A program made the translations under genes and the position numbers. This document shows, piece after piece, positions 44,271 to 52,717 of a stretch of 55,110 nucleotides of DNA. The stretch is taken from the NCBI GenBank assembly GCA_021778635.1, contig JAJYCD010000012.1:1-55110 (forward strand), written 5' to 3'. The stretch comes from Actinomycetes bacterium. GTDB lineage: Bacteria > Actinomycetota > Actinomycetes > Actinomycetales > Cellulomonadaceae. The notes under the pieces were generated by a model. It had not been told where the DNA came from. It made no database searches and worked only from the letters and a program-made list of their open reading frames with translations. Each line of letters begins with the position of its first letter. Within the stretch, counting starts at the first letter, position 1.

Positions 44271-45782
44271 ATGCCTGTCGCACGTCTGACCATCGACCCG
44301 GCCTTCACCGTCGGCGCGGTCAACCGCCGTCTCTTCGGCTCGTTCGTCGAGCACCTCGGGCGTTGCGTGTATGACGGGATCTACGAGCCGGGGCACCCGA
44401 CCGCCGATGCCGAGGGCTTTCGGACCGACGTGATCGCCCTGGTCAAGGAGCTCGGCGTCACCACGATCCGCTACCCGGGCGGCAACTTCGTGTCCGGTTT
44501 CCGCTGGGAGGACAGCGTCGGGCCGCGCGAGCGACGTCCTCGTCGTCTCGACCTCGCCTGGCACTCGACCGAGACCAACGAGATCGGTCTGCACGAGTTC
44601 GCGTCGTGGCTCGAGACGGTCGGGAGCGAGCTCATGCTCGCGGTCAACCTGGGCACCCGGGGCACCCTGGAAGCGCTCGACCTCCTGGAGTACACCAACA
44701 TCGCGTCGGGCAGCGCCTGGTCCGACCAGCGGATCGCGAACGGTAGGCAGGAGGCGTTCGGGGTCGGCATGTGGTGCCTCGGCAACGAGATGGACGGCCC
44801 GTGGCAGCTCGGCCACCGGTCCGCGGACGACTACGGCAAGCTCGCGTCCCAGACGGCCAAGGCGATGCGTCAGCTCGACCCGTCCGTCGAGCTCGTCGTG
44901 TGCGGCTCCTCCAGCGCGCACATGCCGACGTTCGGCGAGTGGGAGCGGGTCGTCCTGACGCACACCTACGAGGACGTCGACTACATCTCGTGCCACGCGT
45001 ACTACGAGGAGAAGGACGGTGACCTCGACAGCTTCCTCGCGTCCGCGGCCGACATGGATCACTTCATCGAGTCGGTCGTCGCGACGGCCGACCACGTCAA
45101 GGCCGTGAACGGCAGCGACAAGACGATCAACATCTCGTTCGACGAGTGGAACGTCTGGTACATCGACCGGTACCAGAACGTCGACCGGATCGACGGCATC
45201 GACAACTGGCCCGTGGCCCCGCGGCTCCTGGAGGACGCGTACTCGGTGGCCGACGCCGTCGTGTTCGGCAACCTGCTGATCTCCCTGCTGCGGCACGCCG
45301 ACCGTGTGACGTCCGCGTCGCTCGCCCAGCTCGTCAACGTGATCGCCCCGATCATGACGGAGCCGGGCGGCCCGGCCTGGCGCCAGACGACCTTCTTCCC
45401 GTTCGCGCTCACGTCCCGACTCGCGACGGGTGACGCCCTGGAGGTGCGGCTCGAGACCGAGACCTACCAGACCGGCGCCTATGGTGAGGTCGGGCTGGTC
45501 GACGCCGTCGCGACGCACGACGCCTCGAACGGCAGCACGGCCGTCTTCCTGGTGAACCGGAGCCGGCACGACCCGGCCGAGGTCACGATCGACGTCCGAG
45601 CGCTCGGTGCGGTCGGGGTCCTCAGCGCGGAGACCGTGAGCGATGACGACATCGCGGCGACGAACACGTTGGACCACCCCGAGAGGGTGGGGCTGCGACG
45701 CAACGAGTCCGCGGTCGTGTCCGGAGACACGGTCACCGTCGTGCTGCCGCCGGTCTCGTGGACGGCGCTCGCGCTCGGCTGA
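44271..45782 (+). CDS. Alpha-L-arabinofuranosidase, glycoside hydrolase family 51
   Basis: About 503 aa from ATG 44271 (ATG 44265 is possible, but GAAGG is better spaced for 44271). GH51 features are the start NRRLFGSFVEHLGRCVYDGIYEPGHP, TIRYPGGNFVSGFRWEDSVGP, acid/base Glu in MWCLGNEMDGPWQ and nucleophile Glu in ISFDEWNVWY, with a C-terminal beta domain. There is no signal peptide, so it cleaves imported arabino-oligosaccharides in the cytoplasm. It ends the arabinoside operon. Confidence 0.95.
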   Translation: MPVARLTIDPAFTVGAVNRRLFGSFVEHLGRCVYDGIYEPGHPTADAEGFRTDVIALVKELGVTTIRYPGGNFVSGFRWEDSVGPRERRPRRLDLAWHSTETNEIGLHEFASWLETVGSELMLAVNLGTRGTLEALDLLEYTNIASGSAWSDQRIANGRQEAFGVGMWCLGNEMDGPWQLGHRSADDYGKLASQTAKAMRQLDPSVELVVCGSSSAHMPTFGEWERVVLTHTYEDVDYISCHAYYEEKDGDLDSFLASAADMDHFIESVVATADHVKAVNGSDKTINISFDEWNVWYIDRYQNVDRIDGIDNWPVAPRLLEDAYSVADAVVFGNLLISLLRHADRVTSASLAQLVNVIAPIMTEPGGPAWRQTTFFPFALTSRLATGDALEVRLETETYQTGAYGEVGLVDAVATHDASNGSTAVFLVNRSRHDPAEVTIDVRALGAVGVLSAETVSDDDIAATNTLDHPERVGLRRNESAVVSGDTVTVVLPPVSWTALALG

Positions 45783-45838
45783 CCGGGGTCACGCGGCCGA
45801 CGGCGCGCCACACGGTCGGGGGCGGGGCGGCGCCTCGG

Positions 45839-46213
45839 TCACTGCTCGATGACGGACAGGACGTTGCCGGCCGGGTCGGTGAACCAGGCGATGAGCGGTC
45901 CGCCCTGGCGGAAGATCCCCGCCTCGTCGGTCTCCGCCGGGGTGCCGGCGTAGTGCTCGAACACGACACCGCGGGCCGTGAGTGCCGCCACGGCCTCCTC
46001 GATGTCCGGCACCGGGAAGTTGAGGATCGTGAACGAGGCCGGCGTGTGCGCCGGCTTCGGGTAGACGAGCACCTCGGCCCCGGTGCTCAGGTGGAGCCTG
46101 AGCATGCCGTGGTCCTCGGTGACCGGGAGGTCGAGGACGTCCCGGTAGAAGTGGAGGGCGGCCGGGACGTCGTCGACGGCGAAGCCGCTGAACGCAGGTG
46201 AGTCCGCGAGCAT
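45839..46213 (-). CDS. VOC-family (glyoxalase-like) protein
   Basis: This 124-aa protein has a paired beta-alpha-beta-beta-beta fold pattern: FSGFAVDDVPAALHFYRDVLDLPVTEDHGMLRLHLSTGAEVLVYPKP, then NFPVPDIEEAVAALTARGVVFEHY and WFTDPAGNVLSVIEQ. Members include glyoxalase I, dioxygenases and antibiotic-binding proteins; nothing here fixes the substrate. ATG 46213 follows AGAGGACCTCCG. Its stop lies 57 bases from that of the convergent GH51 gene. Confidence 0.88.
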   Translation of the reverse strand: MLADSPAFSGFAVDDVPAALHFYRDVLDLPVTEDHGMLRLHLSTGAEVLVYPKPAHTPASFTILNFPVPDIEEAVAALTARGVVFEHYAGTPAETDEAGIFRQGGPLIAWFTDPAGNVLSVIEQ

Positions 46214-46505
46214 CGGAGGTCCTCTCAGCAGGGGGTCCGCCGTGCGCCGCTCGCTCCGCGTGGCCCAGGGACCAGGCTCGCACCCGCACCGCCGACCCGC
46301 ACCCGCGCGAACCGCCCGCGCGGCCGGGCGCACCGCGCAGCCGAGCGGGTGAAGCTGTCGCGGACTCGGCCCCCGTCCTCCAGTGCAGCGCGCCGCGTGC
46401 CGACAACCCTCGGAGAGGGCGCCCGCGCGCGTCGACAGCTCGATGTGCGGCGACGACGGACGGGTCGGTTCGGCCGGGAGGGCCGCGCGGCGAGGAAGGG
46501 GCGGG
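46214..46505. other. Intergenic region between VOC and GGDEF-EAL genes
   Basis: These 292 bases contain no supported gene; open frames here lack coding support. An earlier ATG at 46383 is in frame with the GGDEF-EAL gene but has no ribosome-binding site. AGGAAGGGG near 46493-46501 supports GTG 46506 instead. Confidence 0.4.
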
Positions 46506-49121
46506 GTGTCGCAGATCCGAGCGCGGAGCGACGCAGCGTCGACGCTCCGCACCGCGGCGCCGGTGACGCTCGCCTCGCCGCCAGGTTCGCTGACGACGAG
46601 CGTGGGGACGACCGAAGCCGCCGGCACCGCCAGGATCGCCGGCGGTGGACGCGGCGCGGTTCGCGGCTCGACGGGGTGGCCCGACACCGAGCGGCCGGAC
46701 ACCGGGCGGCCCGGCACCGAGCGGCCGGACACCGGGCGGCCGGACGCAGGGCGGCCCGACGCAGGGCGGCCCGACGCAGGGCGGCCCGGCACCGAACGGC
46801 CCGGCACCGAACGGCCCGACGCAGGGCGGCCTCGCGCCCGACGCCTGCGGCGCTGGTGGCCCGAGCCCGGCCCCCGCGACGAGATCCTCGACGTCACGCG
46901 GCGGCTCTTCCTGGCGCTCGCACTGATCTCGCTCCCGTTGTCGCTCGTCGGCGTCGTGGTGAGCGAGCGCGGGCTTCCCCTCCTGTGCGCGGTCACCGGG
47001 GGAGTCGCCCTGGGGCTCTCGTGGGCGCTCGGCTACCTCCGCGGCCGGGCCCTCCTGCGGATGGACGTCGTCGACGCAGTGGCTCTCGCCGCGGTCGGAG
47101 CGGCCAGCCCCGACCCGGAGGTGTTCCTCCCGCTCGTCTTCGCGGCGCTCTGGTTCCGGTCCCTGTACGGGAGCGGGCAACGCGTGGCGCTGCGCGTCGC
47201 GCTCTACTCCACGGCGATCGCGTCGATCGTCATCCTCTGGCCCGTCACTCATCCCGAGGCCTGGCCGCTCCCGCTGACTCCGCTCGCCGCGATCGTCCCG
47301 ACGCTGGTCATCACCGGCGTCGTCGGGCATCGACTCGCCGACGCGATCCGGCAGCGCGAGCTGGTGGCCACCCTCGACGCCGTCAACATCTGGCTCGGTG
47401 CCCAGCTCTTGCAGACCACCGACGCGACGGAGATCCGCACGCTGGGCTGGCAGGCGATCGAGCGGATCAGTCGGTGCGTACCCGGGCTCCGGGTGACGAA
47501 GCTGCGTGATCTCGGACTGGTCGTCGAGGTCGAGGGTCGCTCCGACGGGCTCGACCACCTGCCGGCCACCCTGCCGCTCCACGTCCTCGGCAACCTGTCG
47601 TCCGACCTCGGCGGCTCCGGGACGCGCGGTCACCGGGAGCTCGATGCGGCCGCCGGCGAACCGTGCGCCTGGATCGGCTTCGCGACGCCGACGATCCCGC
47701 ACCGTCGCGGGACGGCATGGCTGGTCTTCGGGGCGCCCCGTGGAGTGCCCGCCGAGGCGGCTCGTGCGTTGGACGGCCTCACGAACCAGATCGCTCTCGC
47801 GTACCGGAACAGCGCGGTGCACCACGACCTCGCCCAGCAGGCGGCGCACGACGGGCTGACGGGACTCGCGAACCGGGGGACGTTCACGGAGGTTCTCGCT
47901 GCCGCGCTCGAGGTGGTGCCCGTCGAGCCGGTCGCGGTGCTGTTCGTCGACCTCGACGACTTCAAGGACGTCAACGACGCGTTCGGGCACCGTCACGGGG
48001 ACGAGCTGCTCCGCGAGGTCGCGGCGCGGCTCGACGAGGCGACCCGGCCTGGCGACGTCTGCGCGCGCCTCGGCGGCGACGAGTTCGCGGTGGTGCTCCC
48101 GGGGGCCGACGCCGCGGCGGCGAGAGCGGTCGCCGACCGGGTCGTGGCCGCGATCGCGAGACCTCTCCGGGTGGACGGCCAGGTCGTGGAGCTCGGCATC
48201 AGCGTCGGCATCGCAGCGGCGACCCCGGGCATCGACCTCGAAGAGCTGGTCCACAGGGCCGACGTCGCGATGTACGGGGCGAAGGCCGACCGCACGTCGA
48301 GCGTGCACGTGTTCGACGGCGCGCAGGACGAGGACAAGATCGCCCGGCTCGCGTTCGAGCGCGAGCTGGCGCTGGCAGCCCACGCCGGTCAGCTCGAGGT
48401 CCACTACCAGCCGGTCGTCACGCCGGACGGCGGGCGGTGCACGGCCGTCGAGGCGCTCGTGCGATGGCGTCACCCGCAGCGCGGACTGCAGTTCCCGGAC
48501 TCGTTCATCCCGATGGCGGAGCGGACCGGCGCGATCGGCGGCATCGGCATCTACGTCCTGTGGCAGGCCTGCGCCGACGCCGCCCGCTGGCGCGCGCTCG
48601 ACCCCACGCGAACGCTGGCGGTGCACGTCAACGTCTCGGCCCTGCAGCTCGACGACGACGCCTTCATCGACGAGGTCATCCGATGCCTGCGGGTGTTCTC
48701 GTGGCCGCCCGAGAAGCTCGTGCTCGAGTTCACCGAGACGGTCATGATCTCCTCGCCTGCGGCGATCGAGCGACTGTTCGCGATCTCCGGTCACGGGGTC
48801 ACGATCGCGATCGACGACTTCGGGACGGGGTACTCCTCACTGACCACGCTCCGCGCGCTCCCGGTCCAGATCGTCAAGATCGACAAGTCGTTCGTCCTCG
48901 GAGCCACCGCGAACCGTGAGGACCGGGCCGTCACCGAGGCGATCATCACGATGGCGCACCAGATGGGCGTCAGCACGATCGCCGAGGGCGTCGAGACGCA
49001 CGAGCACCGGCGACTGCTGCACGAGCTCGGCGCCGACGGCCTCCAGGGCTACCTTTTCCTCAAGCCGGCCACCGCCGGAGAGTTCGGTTCCTGGCTCGAG
49101 GCCGGGACCGCCGGGCGCTGA
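46506..49121 (+). CDS. Membrane GGDEF-EAL protein (cyclic-di-GMP turnover)
   Basis: About 871 aa from GTG 46506. Layout: Arg/Ala-rich N-terminus; ten Pro/Asp/Arg pentapeptides (residues ~57-107); membrane region (~130-280); a GAF-like segment (~295-435); GGDEF domain with intact RLGGDEFAVVL (~522); EAL domain with VEALVRW (~647), FTETVM, AIDDFGTGYSSL and KIDKSFV. Both catalytic motifs look complete, so it could make and break c-di-GMP. The GGDEF domain lacks the clear RxxD inhibitory site usually found five residues upstream. The true start is uncertain because the low-complexity N-terminus has several GTG codons. Confidence 0.9.
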   Translation: MSQIRARSDAASTLRTAAPVTLASPPGSLTTSVGTTEAAGTARIAGGGRGAVRGSTGWPDTERPDTGRPGTERPDTGRPDAGRPDAGRPDAGRPGTERPGTERPDAGRPRARRLRRWWPEPGPRDEILDVTRRLFLALALISLPLSLVGVVVSERGLPLLCAVTGGVALGLSWALGYLRGRALLRMDVVDAVALAAVGAASPDPEVFLPLVFAALWFRSLYGSGQRVALRVALYSTAIASIVILWPVTHPEAWPLPLTPLAAIVPTLVITGVVGHRLADAIRQRELVATLDAVNIWLGAQLLQTTDATEIRTLGWQAIERISRCVPGLRVTKLRDLGLVVEVEGRSDGLDHLPATLPLHVLGNLSSDLGGSGTRGHRELDAAAGEPCAWIGFATPTIPHRRGTAWLVFGAPRGVPAEAARALDGLTNQIALAYRNSAVHHDLAQQAAHDGLTGLANRGTFTEVLAAALEVVPVEPVAVLFVDLDDFKDVNDAFGHRHGDELLREVAARLDEATRPGDVCARLGGDEFAVVLPGADAAAARAVADRVVAAIARPLRVDGQVVELGISVGIAAATPGIDLEELVHRADVAMYGAKADRTSSVHVFDGAQDEDKIARLAFERELALAAHAGQLEVHYQPVVTPDGGRCTAVEALVRWRHPQRGLQFPDSFIPMAERTGAIGGIGIYVLWQACADAARWRALDPTRTLAVHVNVSALQLDDDAFIDEVIRCLRVFSWPPEKLVLEFTETVMISSPAAIERLFAISGHGVTIAIDDFGTGYSSLTTLRALPVQIVKIDKSFVLGATANREDRAVTEAIITMAHQMGVSTIAEGVETHEHRRLLHELGADGLQGYLFLKPATAGEFGSWLEAGTAGR
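46677..46826. repeat. 15-bp tandem repeat, ten copies, in the GGDEF-EAL gene
   Basis: Ten 15-bp units (consensus CGGCCCGACRCMGGG) encode the pentapeptides RPDTG, RPGTE and RPDAG just before the membrane region of the protein. Copy-number change would keep the reading frame. Confidence 0.92.
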
Positions 49122-49164
49122 CGCGGCGATCGGGCCCCGGGAACGACGTCGGAGGAGGAAAGCC

Positions 49165-49833
49165 ATGGCTCGACCGCACGCTCTTCCCGCGTGGCACTCG
49201 GTCCTGGTCGTGGTGGCACATCCTGACGACGAGTCCTTCGGTCTCGGTGCGGTGATCGACGTGCTGGTGTCGCGCGGCGCGTCCGTGACCGTCCTGTGCC
49301 TCACCCACGGCGAGGCGTCCACGCTGCACGGCTCGGTCGCGGACCTCGCCGCGCTGCGCGAGTCCGAGCTGAGGACGGCCGCCGCGGCCCTGGGGTGCGT
49401 CGCCACCGTGCTGCGGGGCCACCCGGACGGCGCCCTCGGCGAGGTCCCGGCCTCCGTCCTGGTCGACGACGTCGTCGCCGTCGCACGTGGCAGCGACGCG
49501 CTCCTCGTGTTCGACCCGTCCGGCGTGACAGGTCACCCGGACCACGCCGCGGCGGGTCGCACGGCGGTCGACGCGGCCCGGGTGCTGGGCCTCCCGGTGC
49601 TGGCCTGGACGTTGCCCATGGACGTCGCGGTGCAGCTCAACGAGGAGTTCGGCGGGGCGTTCACCGGTCACCATCCCGAGGAGATCGACCTCGTGCTCGA
49701 CGTCGACCGGACCCGCCAGCTCGTCGCGGTCCGCGCGCACGCGAGCCAGGCGGTGCCGTCGAGCGTGCTGTGGCGACGGCTCGAGCTTCTGGGCGGTGCC
49801 GAGCACCTGCGCTGGCTCGACACCGCGGGCTGA
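49165..49833 (+). CDS. PIG-L/LmbE-family deacetylase
   Basis: This 222-aa protein begins with the metal-binding AHPDDESFGLG motif and has a second site, PSGVTGHPDHAAAGR. The family includes zinc deacetylases of N-acetylglucosaminyl lipids and of mycothiol biosynthesis (MshB) and conjugate cleavage (Mca). It is shorter than MshB (about 290-300 aa), so a general PIG-L deacetylase is the safer call. ATG 49165 has GGAGGAGGAAAG upstream. It follows the GGDEF-EAL gene by 43 bases and may share its transcript. Confidence 0.9.
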   Translation: MARPHALPAWHSVLVVVAHPDDESFGLGAVIDVLVSRGASVTVLCLTHGEASTLHGSVADLAALRESELRTAAAALGCVATVLRGHPDGALGEVPASVLVDDVVAVARGSDALLVFDPSGVTGHPDHAAAGRTAVDAARVLGLPVLAWTLPMDVAVQLNEEFGGAFTGHHPEEIDLVLDVDRTRQLVAVRAHASQAVPSSVLWRRLELLGGAEHLRWLDTAG

Positions 49834-49888
49834 CGTCGAGCGCTCGAGCAGGAGTCGGGCCGACCGTCCTCGCGGGTGACCGCGGGGG

Positions 49889-50224
49889 TCAGGCCAGGCG
49901 TGCCGCAGCCGCGAGCACCGCGTCGCGGGCGTCGCCCTCGGCGCCGAGGACGGTGCGGATCTTGAGCTTGCCGACCATCCGCACCATCGGCTCGCCCATG
50001 TGCCCCGCGACGACGGCATCGACGTGGTGGTCGATCAGGAACCGGGCGATGCGGGCGTGGTGCGTCCCCTCCGGCCCGGCGTCGTGGGCGACGTCCCACG
50101 CGACCTCGATCTCCTGCCAGTCGGTCAGGGCGCCGTCGGTCACGGTGGCGAGCGCGACGCGGTGGGCCTTGCCCCAGCCACCACCCGTCTGACCGTCGCC
50201 GAGCACGGGGATGCACAGGATCAT
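49889..50224 (-). CDS. NifB/NifX-family iron-molybdenum cluster-binding domain protein
   Basis: This 111-aa single-domain protein: MILCIPVLGDGQTGGGWGKAHRVALATVTDGALTDWQEIEVAWD then LIDHHVDAVVAGHMGEPMVRMVGKLKIRTVLGAEGDARDAVLAAA, the ferredoxin-like NifX/NafY fold. The family binds Fe-Mo cofactor precursors in nitrogen fixers, but many stand-alone members occur in non-fixers with unknown roles. No nitrogenase gene is nearby, so its function here is open. GGAGATCTC is upstream of the ATG. Confidence 0.85.
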   Translation of the reverse strand: MILCIPVLGDGQTGGGWGKAHRVALATVTDGALTDWQEIEVAWDVAHDAGPEGTHHARIARFLIDHHVDAVVAGHMGEPMVRMVGKLKIRTVLGAEGDARDAVLAAAARLA

Positions 50225-50364
50225 GGGCGAGATCTCCTTCAGGTCCGTCCAGGCCGCGCGAGCCGCGTGACCGGGCTAGCAGCATCCTCCCCCCGAGCGG
50301 CGGGTCGGCGTCGGCGCGACACCCTGCGCGCGCCGGGGACCGGCCGGCCGCGGAGCGACGGAGT

Positions 50365-50391
50365 TCAGTCGCGTCCCGTGGGTGCCGATAG
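50365..50391 (+). promoter_or_regulatory. Possible WhiG/FliA-type promoter
   Basis: GCCGATAG (50384-50391) matches 7 of 8 bases of the WhiG/FliA -10 consensus GCCGATAA, with TCAG (50365-50368) 15 bases upstream against the consensus TAAA. The -35 half is weak. It would start a leader of about 90 bases before the PAS-GGDEF-EAL gene. Confidence 0.4.
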
Positions 50392-50401
50392 ACACACTGA
50401 T

Positions 50402-50419
50402 GGGCAGACCGGTCTGCCC
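50402..50419. promoter_or_regulatory. Perfect 18-bp palindrome upstream of the PAS-GGDEF-EAL gene
   Basis: GGGCAGACCGGTCTGCCC is fully self-complementary without a spacer. It lies 67 bases before the start codon, just after the possible promoter. The form suits a dimeric repressor operator (for example TetR-like); no such regulator gene is adjacent. Confidence 0.6.
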
Positions 50420-50485
50420 GACCGCTCGCAGGCCGGCGAGATGCCGGTTCGACCCGAGGACGGCGCGGTCCCAGGAGGAGGTGCG

Positions 50486-52663
50486 GTGGACGCCACGCAG
50501 CACCCGAACGACGCGCACCCTGCTCCGCAGGGACGTCGCCCGCGCGTGGCCGTCGGGTCCGCTGCCGAGATGCAGGCGCAGATCGATCGGCTCGAGACGA
50601 TCTACGAGCGTGCCCCGATCGGGATCGGCCTGGTCGACTTCGAGGGTCGCACCACGATGACCAACGAGGTGCTGAGGGAGCTCCTAGGGTTCACCCCCGA
50701 GGAGTTCGCGTCGATCCCCTTCTCGGAGTTCACCCACCCGGACGACGTCGCGCGCAACCTCGAGCTCTTCGACCGGATGGCCGCCGGGGAGATCGAGCAC
50801 TTCGACATGGTCAAGCGGTTCATCCGCAAGGACGGTCGAACGCTCTGGGCGGATCTCACGGTGTCGCTCGTCCGCGACTCTGCCGGGCGCCCCGAGTACG
50901 CGATCGGCATGACCCAGGACATCACGGAGCGCAAGCGTCTCGAGAGCGAGCTGCGCGCCGCGGAGGAGCGCTACCGGCTCCTCGTCGAGCGGGTGCCGGC
51001 CGTGGTCTACGTGGCGGAGCCGGGGACTCTCGGCCGGTGGTCGTACGTGAGTCCGCAGATCGAGCACATGCTCGGGTTCACGGCGCAGGAGTGGGTCGCC
51101 GATCCCGCGCTCTGGTCGCGCCGCCTCCATCCCGACGACCGACGGGCGACGCTCGCGGACAAGAAGGTCATGATGGGCCTCGGCGCCGAGGGCCGGGCGA
51201 CGTCCGACACCTACCGGTTGCGGCACCGGGACGGACGCACGGTGTGGGTCCGCGACGACGCGATGGTGCTCCGGGACTCCGACGGTCACGCGATGTTCCA
51301 CGGCGTGCTCGTCGACGTCACGCAGGAGAAGCAGCTCGAGGAACGGCTCGGGCACCAGGCCTTCCACGACCCGCTCACCGGCCTGCCGAACCGCAAGCTC
51401 TTCCAGGACCGCGTCAGGCGTGCGCTGGCGCGGTCGCAGCGCCACGACGACGGGGTCGCGGTGATGTTCATCGACCTCGACAACTTCAAGACCGTCAACG
51501 ACACGTTCGGCCACGCCTCCGGTGACGAGGTCATCATCGAGGCGGGCCGTCGGCTGCAGGAGTGCGCGCGCGCCTCGGACACCGCCGCGCGGCTCGGCGG
51601 TGACGAGTTCGCCCTGCTCGTCGAGGGTGTCGACGCCGCCGGGGTCGCGGCGCTGGCCGACCGCATCCTCGCCGCGCTGCACTCCGAGCCGGTGGACGTC
51701 GACGGGCGCAACGTCACGCTGGGGGCCAGCATCGGCATCGCCGTCGCGGGCCCGTCGGAGAGCGACGAGGTGCTGCTCCGGAATGCGGACCTCGCGATGT
51801 ACCAGGCGAAGCACCGGGGCCGTGGTCGGTCCGTCCGCTACGACCCGGACATGCACGCGACGGTCGTCGCGCGGTTCCGGCTCGAGTCCCGGTTGCAGGC
51901 AGCGGTCGCCACCGGTGCGGTCACGGTCGCGTACCAGCCCATCGCCGACCTGCGGACGGGGGTCGTGGTCGGTCTCGAGGCGTTGGCTCGGTGGCACGAC
52001 GTCGAGCTCGGTCCCGTGCCACCGGATCGGTTCATCCCGGTCGCCGAGCAGACCGGCCTGATCCACGAGCTCGGCCGTCAGGTGGTCGACCGGGCGTGCG
52101 GTGATCTCGCTCGGTGGCGGGCCGCGACCGGCAGCGACGCGTACGTGAGCGTGAACGTGTCACCGGTCCAGCTCGACTGCGCGGACTTCCACCAGGCGGT
52201 CGCCCGCGTCCTGGCCGACCACGGGCTCGAGCCGTCCGCGCTGGTCGTCGAGGTGACGGAGGGGATCCTGCTGGTGGAACGCACCCGTGCGACCCTGCGG
52301 GAGCTGCGTGCGCTCGGCGTCCGGGTGGCGATCGACGACTTCGGGACAGGGTTCTCCTCGCTCGGGTACCTGCGCCAGCTCCCGGTGGACATGGTCAAGA
52401 TCGACCAGTCGTTCCTGCAGCCGGTCGAGGACGGGCTCGACGCGCCCGAGTTCCTCTCCGCGATCGTCCGGCTCGCCGAGACGCTGCACGTGGCCACGAT
52501 CGGTGAGGGCGTCGAGACGCGGGCTCAGCTCACCGAGCTGCAGGCGGCCGGGTGCCGGTACGGCCAGGGCTACCTCCTCGCGTGGCCAGGTCCGATCGGC
52601 GCCGTCCCGGCGGTGGTCCCGGTCGTCACGCAGGGACGCGGGGCCGATCGACGCAGCGCGTAG
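50486..52663 (+). CDS. PAS-PAS-GGDEF-EAL protein (cyclic-di-GMP signalling)
   Basis: 725 aa from GTG 50486, which has AGGAGG at 50473-50478. No membrane helix is seen. Two PAS domains are visible at about residues 33-155 (IYERAPIGIGLVDFEGRTTMTNE ... GMTQDITERKRLE) and 162-285 (YRLLVERVPAVVYVAEPG ... GVLVDVTQEKQLE). GGDEF follows with intact RLGGDEFALLV (~370), then EAL with LEALARW (~497), VTEGILL, AIDDFGTGFSSL and KIDQSFL. It probably tunes c-di-GMP in response to a ligand or redox signal. It lies 1.4 kb from the other GGDEF-EAL gene. Confidence 0.93.
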   Translation: MDATQHPNDAHPAPQGRRPRVAVGSAAEMQAQIDRLETIYERAPIGIGLVDFEGRTTMTNEVLRELLGFTPEEFASIPFSEFTHPDDVARNLELFDRMAAGEIEHFDMVKRFIRKDGRTLWADLTVSLVRDSAGRPEYAIGMTQDITERKRLESELRAAEERYRLLVERVPAVVYVAEPGTLGRWSYVSPQIEHMLGFTAQEWVADPALWSRRLHPDDRRATLADKKVMMGLGAEGRATSDTYRLRHRDGRTVWVRDDAMVLRDSDGHAMFHGVLVDVTQEKQLEERLGHQAFHDPLTGLPNRKLFQDRVRRALARSQRHDDGVAVMFIDLDNFKTVNDTFGHASGDEVIIEAGRRLQECARASDTAARLGGDEFALLVEGVDAAGVAALADRILAALHSEPVDVDGRNVTLGASIGIAVAGPSESDEVLLRNADLAMYQAKHRGRGRSVRYDPDMHATVVARFRLESRLQAAVATGAVTVAYQPIADLRTGVVVGLEALARWHDVELGPVPPDRFIPVAEQTGLIHELGRQVVDRACGDLARWRAATGSDAYVSVNVSPVQLDCADFHQAVARVLADHGLEPSALVVEVTEGILLVERTRATLRELRALGVRVAIDDFGTGFSSLGYLRQLPVDMVKIDQSFLQPVEDGLDAPEFLSAIVRLAETLHVATIGEGVETRAQLTELQAAGCRYGQGYLLAWPGPIGAVPAVVPVVTQGRGADRRSA

Positions 52664-52717
52664 GCGTCCGACGTAGGTGGCCCCGACGGGTCGGGTCGCG
52701 CGGTCGGCGCGGGGGGC

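Noticed and set aside
45789..48794. 1001-codon open frame on the minus strand across the VOC and GGDEF-EAL genes
   Set aside because: Low-complexity antisense translation. The GGDEF and EAL motifs on the plus strand are decisive.
50380..50485. Cyclic-di-GMP riboswitch before the PAS-GGDEF-EAL gene
   Set aside because: The conserved GEMM core (ACGCACAGGGCAAACC-like) is absent; the region is explained by a palindrome and a ribosome-binding site.
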